Below, piece by piece: positions 8,325 to 17,034 of a DNA stretch of 64,000 nt (its first letter is position 1; the number at the start of each line of letters is the position of its first letter). The translations under genes and the position numbers were made by a program. The notes beneath the pieces are model-generated. The model searched no databases, was not told the DNA's origin, and was given only the letters and a program-made list of their open reading frames with translations. Origin of the DNA: Sva-07 sp963717385 (lineage in GTDB: Bacteria > Actinomycetota > Acidimicrobiia > Acidimicrobiales > Ilumatobacteraceae); assembly GCA_963717385.1 (NCBI GenBank), contig CAVQWE010000002.1, forward strand, positions 1 through 64,000. The letters run 5' to 3'.

Positions 8325-10404
8325 GTGGAAACGCTCGAACGTGCAGGTGCCGACGAGGGCACCCCGAATCCAGTCACACCAGACGCTGGCAAAGCCGCCG
8401 GGTTGCGGGCGCCACGCACCAACGGTGAGTACGCCAAACTCGCCGCCGGGTTCGTCGGCGTCCTCGGCCTGATCTACTGGGCGTTCGTCGAGGAAAAGGT
8501 CCGCGGCACCATCGTCACCGTCATCATCGCCGTCGGAGCGAGTGCCGGGCTCTGGATCGGCGCCAACCTGCTCTTCAACCAGGTCCGTGGACGATGGCAG
8601 TTCTTCAGCACCGTGGCCTTCGCCATCATCGGTGCCGTCGTCGGCATCGTGCTCCACGGCAACCTCGTCACGATCGGCTCGGGCGACGGGTTCCTCACCT
8701 GGGTGGTCGGGCCCCTCGCCGGCGCCGCCGCGTTCGGCGCACTCGGATTCGCGCTCGCCCGCACCGACGATCCCAGACAGCGGCAACTGATCGCACTCGG
8801 CGGCGCCACGGCGATCGGCCTGGTGATCGGCGCGGTGATCCGCGACGCCTACCAACCCGGGCTCGATCCCGTGGCCATCTTGGCGTACACGCTGGTCGGC
8901 GTTGCTGTCGGTGCCGGACTCAGCCTCTTGCGGAAGCATCCTCCGCTCCACGGCGCCCTGATCGGCGGCGCGATCGGCTGGATCTTCGGAGCGTGGGGCG
9001 GAGCCGATCTCGGTGACGGCTCACCCGTCACGTCGATCGTCGCTGCAGTGGTTCCCGCAGTGCTGATCGGGCTCCGACTCGGCATGTCGAAGAACCCCGA
9101 CTACCGGGCCCGCGTTGCGCTCGACGATCGTTCACGAGCGATCATCTTCCTCGGGCCCGCACTGCTGTTCATCTCCGTGATGCTGGTCATCCCGGCGATC
9201 CGAACCATGTACTTGTCGTTGCTCGACCCCGACTCGGTCGACTTCGTCGGCATCGAGAACTACACCGACGTCTTCACCGACCCGAACAGCCTCGACCTCG
9301 ACAACTGGACGAACATGTTCACCAGCATCCCGTTCATCATCGGGATGATCCTGCTCGCCATCGCCCTCGGTCGTCGGCATCGTGATGAAGCAAGCGCACC
9401 GGCCGAGCCGTCGAGGTCGGCAACCCGACGGGCGCACCGCTCGTCGCCGGTGCACTGCTCGTCAGCTTCGGCGCCTTCACCGCCATGCGCGGCACATTGA
9501 TCAACAACCTCTGGTGGGTGGTCGTCGTCACGTTCATCTCGACCGCCATGGGCCTCGCGATCGCCGTGCTCGCCGACCAGCGCAAGGGCGAACGAGTCGC
9601 CAAGTCGATCATCTTCATGCCGATGGCGATCTCGCTGGTGGGCGCCTCGGTCATCTGGCGCTTCGTCTACACCGCACGCGACCCGTCGATCGAGCAGACC
9701 GGCGTGATGAACGCACTGTGGGTGGGCCTCGGCAGGTCTGTCGACGGGCTCCGGGCTCCCCACGATCCTCACTGCTGCCGCGTTGGGCCTGGTCGTGATC
9801 GGACTCTTCATCCTGATCGCCCGGGCACTGGTGCAAGCAGACCTACGCCAAGGCCGTCGTCCCGGGCATCGCCCTGCTCCTGGTCGGCTGGTTCTTCATC
9901 CGGTTCACCGGCATCGTCGGCGGCGGCGTCGGCGGGTTCCAGACCCGCCCCGATGGCACCATCCAGGGCCAGACGGTCTTCTTCCTGCAGGAGACCCCGT
10001 ACAACAACTTCTGGCTGATGATCATCATGATCTGGATCCAGACCGGCTTCTCGATGGTGATCCTGTCGGCGGCGATCAAGGCGGTGCCGACCGAACTCAT
10101 CGAAGCGGCCAAGATCGACGGTGCCACCAACAGCCAGGTGTTCTGGCGAGTCACGCTGCCGCAGATCGCCACCACCATCGGCGTCGTGGTCACCACCTTG
10201 ATCGTGGGAGTGATGAAGGTGTTCGACATCGTGAAGGTCACCACCAACGGCCTCTTCGGGTCGCAGGTGCTCGCCAACCAGATGTTCCAAGAAGCGTTCC
10301 AGTTCAACAACAGAGGCAAGGGCGCGGCTCTCGCCATCTTGATCTTCGTCGCGGTGCTCCCCGTGATGATCTACAACATCCGCCGCATGCAGAGGGAGAA
10401 CTGA
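8325..10404 (+). CDS. Sugar ABC permease (AglF/MalF type) with extra N-terminal membrane domain, frame-interrupted
   Basis: This is the inner-membrane permease of the first importer. The core from about residue 270 follows the MalF/AglF pattern: a first segment IIFLGPALLFISVMLVIPAI, then FVGIENYTDVF, then an EAA loop ELIEAAKIDGATNSQVFWRV that contacts the ATPase. Ahead of it lie about 260 unusual residues with roughly eight hydrophobic segments (for example GTIVTVIIAVGASAGLWIGA and AVVGIVLHG). The frame must shift at about 9367, 9409, 9740 and 9832 to join conserved pieces; the restored protein is about 690 residues. The GTG start at 8325 follows the purine-rich stretch GAGGGGG. The next permease starts 4 nt after the stop. 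Confidence 0.8.
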
Positions 10405-10407
10405 GCG

Positions 10408-11379
10408 ATGGCCACCACCACAACGAACCTCCCGGGTACACAACCATCGGGATCAGCGGCCGGCGGCAAGCCCAGCGGCCTCATCGACCGGGTCTACGGA
10501 TTCCTCCGGGGGATCCCGTCCGGAATGCTGTGGCTCATCGTCGTCGTCTGGAGCATCCCCACACTCGGGCTGTTCATCAACTCGTTCCGCGACCGTGACG
10601 CCCAACGGTCGACCGGTTGGTGGAAGGTCACGCCGAGCGAACTGACCATCGACAACTACGACACGATTTTCGCTGCCCGTGCCGGCCTGGGTCGTTCGCT
10701 GCTGAACTCAGCCGCAATCGCCATCCCGGCAACGATCATCCCCATCGCCATCGCGGCGTTCGCTGCGTACGGCTTCGCCTGGATCCCGTTCAAGGGCCGC
10801 AAGCCACTGTTCATCGGCACGGTCGCGCTGTTGGCCATTCCGTTGCAGGTCGCCCTGATCCCATTGCTGCAGATGTTCGTCGGCGGTGCCAGCGTGACGG
10901 TACCGCTCATCAGCAAGACCGTGGTCATCATTCCGGACTTCGACCTGGTCGGCACAACGACGTCGGCATGGCTGACGCACACCGGGTTCGCGATGCCGTT
11001 CGCCATCTTCTTGTTGCACAACTACATCAGTTCGCTCCCGAAGGATCTCTTCGAGGCCGCGCGCATCGATGGAGCCGATCACTTCACGATCTTCTGGAGG
11101 CTCGTGCTGCCGTTGTCGATCCCGGTGTTGGCAGCGTTCGCCATCTTCCAGTTCCTCTGGACCTGGAACGACTACCTGATCGCCAACACGATGATCGGGG
11201 CCAACGCGAGCCAGCAACCCACGACCGTGCTCATCGCCAACCTGGCCGGCGACTTCGGACGCAACGAGTTCATCCTGCCGGCCGGCGCGTTCGTGCAAGC
11301 GTTCGTTCCGCTGATCGTGTTCTTCGCGCTGCAGCGGTACTTCGTGCGCGGCCTGCTCGCCGGGTCGGTCAAGGGCTGA
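10408..11379 (+). CDS. Sugar ABC permease (AglG/MalG type)
   Basis: This 323-residue inner-membrane protein is the second permease of the first importer. It has about six transmembrane segments, the first near residues 42-58 (MLWLIVVVWSIPTLGLF), and a textbook EAA loop LFEAARIDGADHFTIFWRLV (about residues 214-233) for docking the ATPase. The C-terminus LQRYFVRGLLAGSVKG is typical of the MalG/AglG branch. It starts 4 nt after the preceding permease and is intact. No ATPase gene follows; the MalK-like protein encoded at 14490-15662 is the likely partner. Confidence 0.92.
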   Translation: MATTTTNLPGTQPSGSAAGGKPSGLIDRVYGFLRGIPSGMLWLIVVVWSIPTLGLFINSFRDRDAQRSTGWWKVTPSELTIDNYDTIFAARAGLGRSLLNSAAIAIPATIIPIAIAAFAAYGFAWIPFKGRKPLFIGTVALLAIPLQVALIPLLQMFVGGASVTVPLISKTVVIIPDFDLVGTTTSAWLTHTGFAMPFAIFLLHNYISSLPKDLFEAARIDGADHFTIFWRLVLPLSIPVLAAFAIFQFLWTWNDYLIANTMIGANASQQPTTVLIANLAGDFGRNEFILPAGAFVQAFVPLIVFFALQRYFVRGLLAGSVKG

Positions 11380-11400
11380 CACCATCCGCTGACACCTTCG

Positions 11401-11434
11401 GCTGCCGTCCTCGGCTGCATCCGAGGACGGCAGC
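11401..11434 (+). terminator. Perfect 14-bp stem-loop after the first importer operon
   Basis: GCTGCCGTCCTCGG pairs perfectly with CCGAGGACGGCAGC around a 6-nt loop, 21 nt after the permease stop. It ends 12 nt before the ATG of the aldo/keto reductase gene. It could end importer transcription, but it also falls in the leader of the next gene. Confidence 0.75.
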
Positions 11435-11446
11435 TACGTTGGAATC

Positions 11447-12347
11447 ATGAGTCTCGTCTCGTCAGCTCCCCGCCAAGTCGGCTCGCTCCCACCGGTCGGG
11501 GCGTTGTCGTTCGGGCTGTGGCGGTACACCGATCCCGACGTCGCCACCGCCCAGCACCTCCTCGAAACGGCGCTCGATGCCGGGATGAACCTGATCGACA
11601 ACGCCGATGTCTACGGCTTCGATTGGGGTGGCACCGGCTTCGGCCGGGTCGAGGAGATCCTCGGGTCGGTGCTCGCAGCCGCACCCCAGTTGCGCGATCG
11701 CATGGTGCTGGCCACCAAGGGCGGCATCATCCCGCCGACCCCGTACGACTCGTCGGCTGCGTACCTCCGCAGCGCCTGCGAGGCGTCGTTGCGTCGAATG
11801 GGTGTCGAGGTGATCGACCTCTACCAGATCCACCGACCCGACATGCTCACGCATCCCGCCGAGGTGGCCGCCACACTCGCCGCGCTACGCGACGAGGGCA
11901 AGATCCGCGAGGTCGGCGTCTCGAACCACACGCCAGCCCAGGTCGAAGCGCTTGCCGCCCACCTGCCGTTCCCGATCGCCACCAACCAGCCCGAGTACTC
12001 CGCGGTGCACCTCGATCCGCTGCGCGACGGCACGTTCGACGCCTGCATGCGCACCGGCACCGTGCCGATGGCCTGGAGCCCGCTCGGCGGCGGCCGCCTC
12101 GCCACCGGCGAGGGTGTTCGCCCCGAACTGCTCGAGGTGATCGACTCGCTGGCCGAACGCGAGAGCGTCGATCGCGCGTCGATCGCCATCGCCTTCGTGC
12201 TCGCCCACCCGATCGGCACCGGTGGCCATCATCGGCTCGCAGACACCCGATCGCATCACCGGCTCAGCTGCAGCCCTGGGCGTCGAGCTGTCTCGCCACG
12301 ACGTGTACTCGATCATCCAAGCTTCCGAGGGAGTTCCACTGCCATGA
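11447..12347 (+). CDS. Aldo/keto reductase, frame-interrupted near the 3' end
   Basis: A NAD(P)H-dependent oxidoreductase of the aldo/keto reductase barrel family; the substrate is unknown. Visible features are NLIDNADVYG with the catalytic Asp and Tyr, the Lys in VLATKGGI, the His in DLYQIHRPD, GKIREVGVSNHTP and MAWSPLGGGRL. The frame breaks near 12218. The cofactor-binding continuation VAIIGSQTPDRI is in another frame and runs to a TGA at 12345-12347. That stop overlaps the ATG of the next gene (ATGA), supporting the restored reading and an operon with the SsuD-like gene. Confidence 0.85.
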
Positions 12348-13439
12348 GCACCATCGACCGACCCGACGTCCCCGAGATCTCGTGGTTCAGCGCACTGTGC
12401 GACGACGACTACGAGTTCCTCGGCGTCCCCGACCCGACGCTCGCCAGTTCCTGGGAGCACTGCTCGGACATCGTTCGCACCGCCGACCGCAACGGCTTCG
12501 ACAACGTACTGCTCCCGTCGGGCTACACGCTCGGCATCGACTCCACGGCGTTCGCTGCGGCGATCGCTACGCACACCGAGCGACATCAACCTGCTCCTCG
12601 CGGTGCGGATGGGCGAGATGTGGCTGCCACAGCTCGCCCGCCAGGTCGCTTCGATCGACCAGTTCGCCGGCGGACGCCTGTGCATCAACATCATCTCCTC
12701 CGACATCCCCGGCGAGGAGCTCGAGTCGGCGCCGCGCTATCAGCGCACCCGCGAGTGGATGCAGGCGCTGCGTCAACTCCTCAACGGTGAGTCGATCGAC
12801 ATGCACGGCGACTTCGTCGACCTCACGCTCGATCCGCCGCGTGCCGCCACGGTCAGCGGCACGTGCCCGCCGATGTACTTCGGCGGGTTCTCGCCCGCTG
12901 CGAAGGACGTCGCGGCCGCCGAGGCCGACGTGTTCCTCACCTGGCCCGACACCGTTGCATCGGTGGCCGGCACCGTGGCCGAGATGACCACCATGGCCGC
13001 CGACCGCTACGACCGTGAACTGGTCTACGGACTGCGTGCCCACGTGATCGTGCGTGACACCGAAGCCGACGCCAAGGCCGCTGCCGAACGGCTCGTGTCC
13101 CAGCTCGATGCCGACACCGGCGACGCCATCCGCAACAAGTCGCTCGATGCTGCGTCGGTCGGCGTGCAACGTCAGGCGTCGCTGCGCGAGTCGGCCGCCG
13201 ATGACGGGTTCGTCGAAGAGGCACTGTGGACCGGTGTGGGCCGGGCTCGCAGCGGCGCCGGTGCGGCGATCGTCGGCGATCCCGACCAGGTGGTTGCCAA
13301 GTTGCGCGCCTACCAGGACGCCGGCGTCGGCGCATTCATCCTGTCGGGCTACCCGCACATCGCCGAGTGCGATCTGTTCGCCGAGCACGTGCTCCCGCAG
13401 ATCGAACACGCCCCGCTCAAGCCGCGCTGGACCCCCTGA
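12344..13439 (+). CDS. SsuD-like FMNH2-dependent monooxygenase (LLM class), frame-interrupted
   Basis: A bacterial-luciferase-like flavin monooxygenase resembling alkanesulfonate monooxygenase SsuD, which splits C1-and-longer sulfonates to aldehyde and sulfite. The N-terminus EISWFSALCDDDYEFLGVPD, then LLLAVRMGEMWLPQLARQVA and QFAGGRLCINIISSD, fit that group; the C-terminal part has GDPDQVVAKLRAYQDAG and FILSGYPHIAECDLF. One frame break near 12578 separates the first 78 residues from the rest. The restored length of about 365 residues is normal for SsuD. It is coupled to the aldo/keto reductase by an ATGA overlap. The true substrate is unproven. Confidence 0.8.
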
Positions 13440-13478
13440 GTTGGGTCTTCTCGTCTCGATCGACCAGAGGCTGACCCG

Positions 13479-14465
13479 GTGTCGATGCGGTGGTTCCGCG
13501 CGCTCGGACTGATCGCAGCCGGAACGATCGCCGCCACGCTCATCGGCCGGCTCGACCAAGCTCCCTCGGCGATCGCCGTGGCACTGCTGCTCGGACTCTT
13601 CGCATCCCCGTTCGTCCATCTCGGCGAAGCGAGCCCTGTGCCCGCGATCGGCAAACTCGCGTTGCGGACCGGGGTGGTCCTGCTCGGTTTTCGCATCACG
13701 CTCGACGACATCGCCGGCCTCGGCGCGCCGACGCTTGCCATGGCGGTGGCGGTGTCGGTCGTGGTGCTGATGGCCACGATCTGGGTGAGCCGACGTTTCC
13801 GGATCGGACAACGTCTCGGCACCTTGCTCGGTGTTGGTTCAGCGATCTGCGGTGCATCGGCGGTCGCAGCTGCCGGCACGACGATCGAGGCCAGCGACGA
13901 AGACACCGCCTACGCGATCGCCACCGTCACGTTGATCGGTACGTTCGCCACCTTCACGCTGCCGGTGGTCGGTGCGTGGATCGGCCTCGGCGACCGCGAC
14001 CTCGGCATCTGGATCGGCATGATGGTGCACGATGTCGGCCAGGTGGTGGCGGCATCCACCACCGTCGGTGACGCGGCGCTCACCGCTGCCATCCCGGTGA
14101 AGCTGATGAGGGTGCTCCTGTTGGTGCCGGTGTTGGCGATCTTGGCGAGCAGCAGCCTCGCCAAGGCGACCAGCGTCGAACACGCCGAGCGCCCGAGCGG
14201 TGTTCAGCGGGTGCGCGGACTCGTGCCGGGTTTCGTTGCCCTGTTCTTGTTGGCGAGCATCATCAGCTCGACGGGGGTCATCCCCGACCGGGTTGCCGAC
14301 ATCGCATCCGATGTCGAGCGCATCTTGTTCACCGCTGCGCTGTTCGCCATCGGGGTGTCGGTGCACTTGCCGACACTGCGCCGGATCGGCCCACGTCCGG
14401 CGATCACGAGCGCAGTCGTGTGGTGCATCGCTTCGGCTGCAACTGCTGCCATCTTGCTCGCCTGA
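13479..14465 (+). CDS. YeiH/UPF0324-family membrane protein, putative sulfate/sulfite exporter
   Basis: This 328-residue inner-membrane protein has about nine to ten hydrophobic segments. The signature stretches of the family are present: GVVLLGFRITLDDI, GVGSAICGASAVAAAG (about residues 123-138) and MMVHDVGQVVAASTT. The family is annotated as a putative sulfate exporter. Its place 40 nt after an SsuD-like gene suggests removal of inorganic sulfur released from sulfonates, which is inference. GTG start at 13479. The gene is intact. Confidence 0.85.
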   Translation: MSMRWFRALGLIAAGTIAATLIGRLDQAPSAIAVALLLGLFASPFVHLGEASPVPAIGKLALRTGVVLLGFRITLDDIAGLGAPTLAMAVAVSVVVLMATIWVSRRFRIGQRLGTLLGVGSAICGASAVAAAGTTIEASDEDTAYAIATVTLIGTFATFTLPVVGAWIGLGDRDLGIWIGMMVHDVGQVVAASTTVGDAALTAAIPVKLMRVLLLVPVLAILASSSLAKATSVEHAERPSGVQRVRGLVPGFVALFLLASIISSTGVIPDRVADIASDVERILFTAALFAIGVSVHLPTLRRIGPRPAITSAVVWCIASAATAAILLA

Positions 14466-14489
14466 CGGACAGAGGCGACGCTCGGGAGG

Positions 14490-15662
14490 TCAGGCCTCGA
14501 TGGTGTTGCGCGTGTCCGGGTCGAAGAAGTGCATGTTCTCCGTGGAGACGGCGATCTGGAGTTCCTGACCCATTCGGGCCTGCGAACGCGGGCTGAAACG
14601 TCCGACCGCATTCGCCTGGCCGGCGCCGGCCTTCTCCTCGACGGCGTCGGGATCGCCCGAGTCGACGGTGGGCGCATCGACATGGAAGTGCGCCATGATC
14701 TCCGAGCCCAGCGCTTCGAGCAGGGTGACCTTGGACGTGATTCTCTGCGATTCGGGAACCTCGGGCGCAAACGCAGCGTCTTCGTAGTCTTCCGGCCGGA
14801 TTCCAACGATCACCGGACGACCGTCGTAGTCACGCAGCTTGGGCTGCTTCACCAGACACTCGGGCGACAGCCCGAGGACGTGCGAGCCGAGCCGAATGGT
14901 GCCCGTGTCGCCGGTGAAGTCGACCTGGGCTTCGAACAGGTTCATGGACGGCGAGCCGATGAATGCAGCCACGAACACGTTGACCGGGTGGTCGTAGAGG
15001 TTCTGCGGCGTGTCGACCTGCTGGAGGAAGCCATCTTTCAGCACCGCCACGCGATCGCCCATGGTCATCGCTTCGATCTGGTCGTGCGTGACGTAGACGG
15101 TGGTGACCGCGAGCTCGCGTTGCAGCGCAGCGATTTCGGCGCGCATCTGGACGCGGAGTTTGGCGTCGAGGTTCGACAGCGGCTCGTCCATCAGGAACGC
15201 CGCCGGTTGGCGAACGATCGCACGACCCATCGCCACACGCTGACGCTGACCGCCGGAGAGCTGACCGGGCTTGCGGTCGAGGTTCTCTTCGAGTTCGAGA
15301 ATGGCCGCCGCCTTGCGGACCCGGGTGTCGATCTCCTCTTTGGGCACCTTCGCGAGCTTGAGCGCGAAGCCGATGTTGTCGTACACGCTCATGTGCGGGT
15401 ACAGCGCATAGTTCTGGAAGACCATCGCAATGTCGCGGTCTTTCGGCTCGACGTCGTTGACGACCTTGTCACCGATCTTCATCTCGCCGCCGCTGATGGT
15501 TTCGAGACCAGCGATCATCCGCAGCGCCGTCGACTTGCCGCAACCCGAGGGCCCAACGAGCACGAGGAACTCTTTGTCGGCAATCTGGAGATTGAGGTCG
15601 TGGATGGCGTGATAGCCGTTGTCGTAGACCTTGTTGATGCCTTCGAGCTGGACAGTTGCCAT
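14490..15662 (-). CDS. MalK/MsmK/UgpC-type sugar ABC transporter ATPase
   Basis: This 390-residue ATPase energises carbohydrate importers. Walker A is GPSGCGKST (about residues 37-45), the Q-loop is MVFQNYALYPHMSV, the signature is LSGGQRQRVA, Walker B is AAFLMDEPLSNLDAKL and the H-loop is VYVTHDQIEAM. The C-terminal TOBE-type regulatory domain includes VIVGIRPEDYED. The start is supported by a strong AGGAGG 8 nt upstream. It lies between the two importers, neither of which has its own ATPase gene here, so it probably serves both. A LacI-type operator lies 85 nt upstream. Confidence 0.93.
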   Translation of the reverse strand: MATVQLEGINKVYDNGYHAIHDLNLQIADKEFLVLVGPSGCGKSTALRMIAGLETISGGEMKIGDKVVNDVEPKDRDIAMVFQNYALYPHMSVYDNIGFALKLAKVPKEEIDTRVRKAAAILELEENLDRKPGQLSGGQRQRVAMGRAIVRQPAAFLMDEPLSNLDAKLRVQMRAEIAALQRELAVTTVYVTHDQIEAMTMGDRVAVLKDGFLQQVDTPQNLYDHPVNVFVAAFIGSPSMNLFEAQVDFTGDTGTIRLGSHVLGLSPECLVKQPKLRDYDGRPVIVGIRPEDYEDAAFAPEVPESQRITSKVTLLEALGSEIMAHFHVDAPTVDSGDPDAVEEKAGAGQANAVGRFSPRSQARMGQELQIAVSTENMHFFDPDTRNTIEA

Positions 15663-15737
15663 GACGATTTCCTCCTGTGGCTCCTCCGGTCGGAGCGTTG
15701 GTCGACGCCATCCCCCTCGACGACGTCACGAGCGACA

Positions 15738-16809
15738 CTAGTCGAATGTAAGCGCTTGCGAACCAACCAAGCCAGACGGCCCGAGCGCCGGCGCTCGGGC
15801 GGTGGTTCCCCTCACGATCAGCTCTCCAGGCAACAGCCGCTCCGCACGATCGAACGGCTGGCCCTGGATCTGCGCGAACAGGATGTCGACGGCGTAATCG
15901 ACGATGCGGGTCACCGGCTGATGCACGGTGGTCAGCGGCGGGTCGGTGAACCGCATCAGTTCGGTGTCGTCGAAGCCGACCACCGAGACGTCGCCAGGCA
16001 CGGTGAGACCCTCGACGGCACGCGGCGCGAACTGCGCCGAGCGCCATCATGTCGCTCGCCGCCACGATGCCGGTGATGCCGTTGTCGAGCAGTCGCTGCG
16101 CTCCGGTGAAACCGCCGTCCAAGGTGAAAATGGTCTCGATGATGCGATCGTCGAGATCGCCGTCGACACCGTCGGCGTACGCCGCCTCTCGGAAACCGGC
16201 GAGTTTGCGCTGCACCGGCGAATAACAGGTCGGCCCGATCAGCAGACCGATGCGTTCGTGACCCGACTCGCGCAGATGGCGGTAGGCCATGAGCGCAGCG
16301 GCGTGGTCGTCGGTCGACACGCTCGGCACCGGAGGTGCACCCGACTCGTCGGGAGCCATCGCTCCGTTGATCGTGACGAGGCCGATGCCGCGGCTGATGA
16401 TCTCGTCGTAGATCGAATGATCGGCGCGCGTGTCGGCGTGACGTCCCGAGACCACGATCACTCCAGCGACGCGGCGCTCGATGAGCGACTCCAGGTAGTC
16501 ATCCTCGGTGGCCCCGACCCGGGTGGCGCAGCACAAGATGCACAGGTAGCCACTCGACAGCAACCGCGCCTCGACCGCTTGGACGAACTTGGGAAAGATC
16601 GGATTGTCGAGTTCTGGCACGATCAGCCCGATCACGCCAGACTGCGGGCGCGGGTGCAGCGACTGCGGCGCGTAACCGAGTTCGGCGAGGACGCTGAGCA
16701 CCCGATCGCGGGTCGCCTCACGCACGCCTGCCTTGCCGTTCATCACACGACTGACGGTCGCTTCGCTCACACCGGCGAGCGCCGAGACGTCCTGGAGTCG
16801 GATTCGCAT
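15738..16809 (-). CDS. LacI-family regulator of the maltose-type operon, frame-interrupted
   Basis: A repressor of about 356 residues, with the helix-turn-helix LQDVSALAGVSEATVSRVM (about residues 5-23), the hinge, and a sugar-sensing domain (GVIGLIVPELDNPIFPKFV, GHERIGLLIG, ITGIVAASDMMALGAV). The frame breaks near 16040; the remaining part (PGDVSVVGFDDTELMRFTDP onward) is in another frame and runs to the stop at 15738. The gene is divergent from malE-like 17035. The intervening 225 nt are AT-rich and full of TGCAA half-sites, so it probably represses the maltose-type importer and itself. Its last codons overlap the operator in front of the ATPase gene. Confidence 0.85.
15747..15760. promoter_or_regulatory. 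LacI-type operator upstream of the ATPase gene
   Basis: TGTAAGCGCTTGCG carries a near-palindrome GTAAGC|GCTTGC centred on CG and shares the TGTAAGCG half with the sites at 5609 and 6743. It lies inside the final codons of the second lacI gene and 85 nt before the ATPase start. Confidence 0.65.
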
Positions 16810-16833
16810 CGCCCACGACTGTACGCGATCGCC

Positions 16834-16880
16834 TGCAAGAAATGGAAGATTCTTTGCAAATTTCTTGCATGACTGCAAAA
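16834..16880. promoter_or_regulatory. Cluster of TGCAA half-sites in the lacI2-malE divergent region
   Basis: A 10-bp inverted repeat TGCAAGAAAT (16834-16843) / ATTTCTTGCA (16860-16869) encloses a small palindrome TTTGCAAA (16853-16860), and a further TGCAAAA stands at 16874-16880. The area is strikingly AT-rich for this genome. CTTGCA/TGCAAG half-sites are reminiscent of those reported for streptomycete MalR. It lies 25 nt before the lacI2 start and about 155 nt before malE. Confidence 0.65.
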
Positions 16881-17034
16881 GACTGCGTACTCTGATGGTC
16901 GGTGAACCCTTCGATTCGGCAGTCGACGCCTCAACTGGGACAACTGCCGCGACGGGCACATCGACGAACACCGTGAATCCAACAACCACCTCGTCGGCAC
17001 CCGTCGGCGACACACCTCCTGAGGGGGAGACACC

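Noticed and set aside
16870..17034. Thr-rich short frame upstream of malE as a leader peptide
   Set aside because: It overlaps the promoter and malE start in another frame and has no ribosome site; nothing supports translation.
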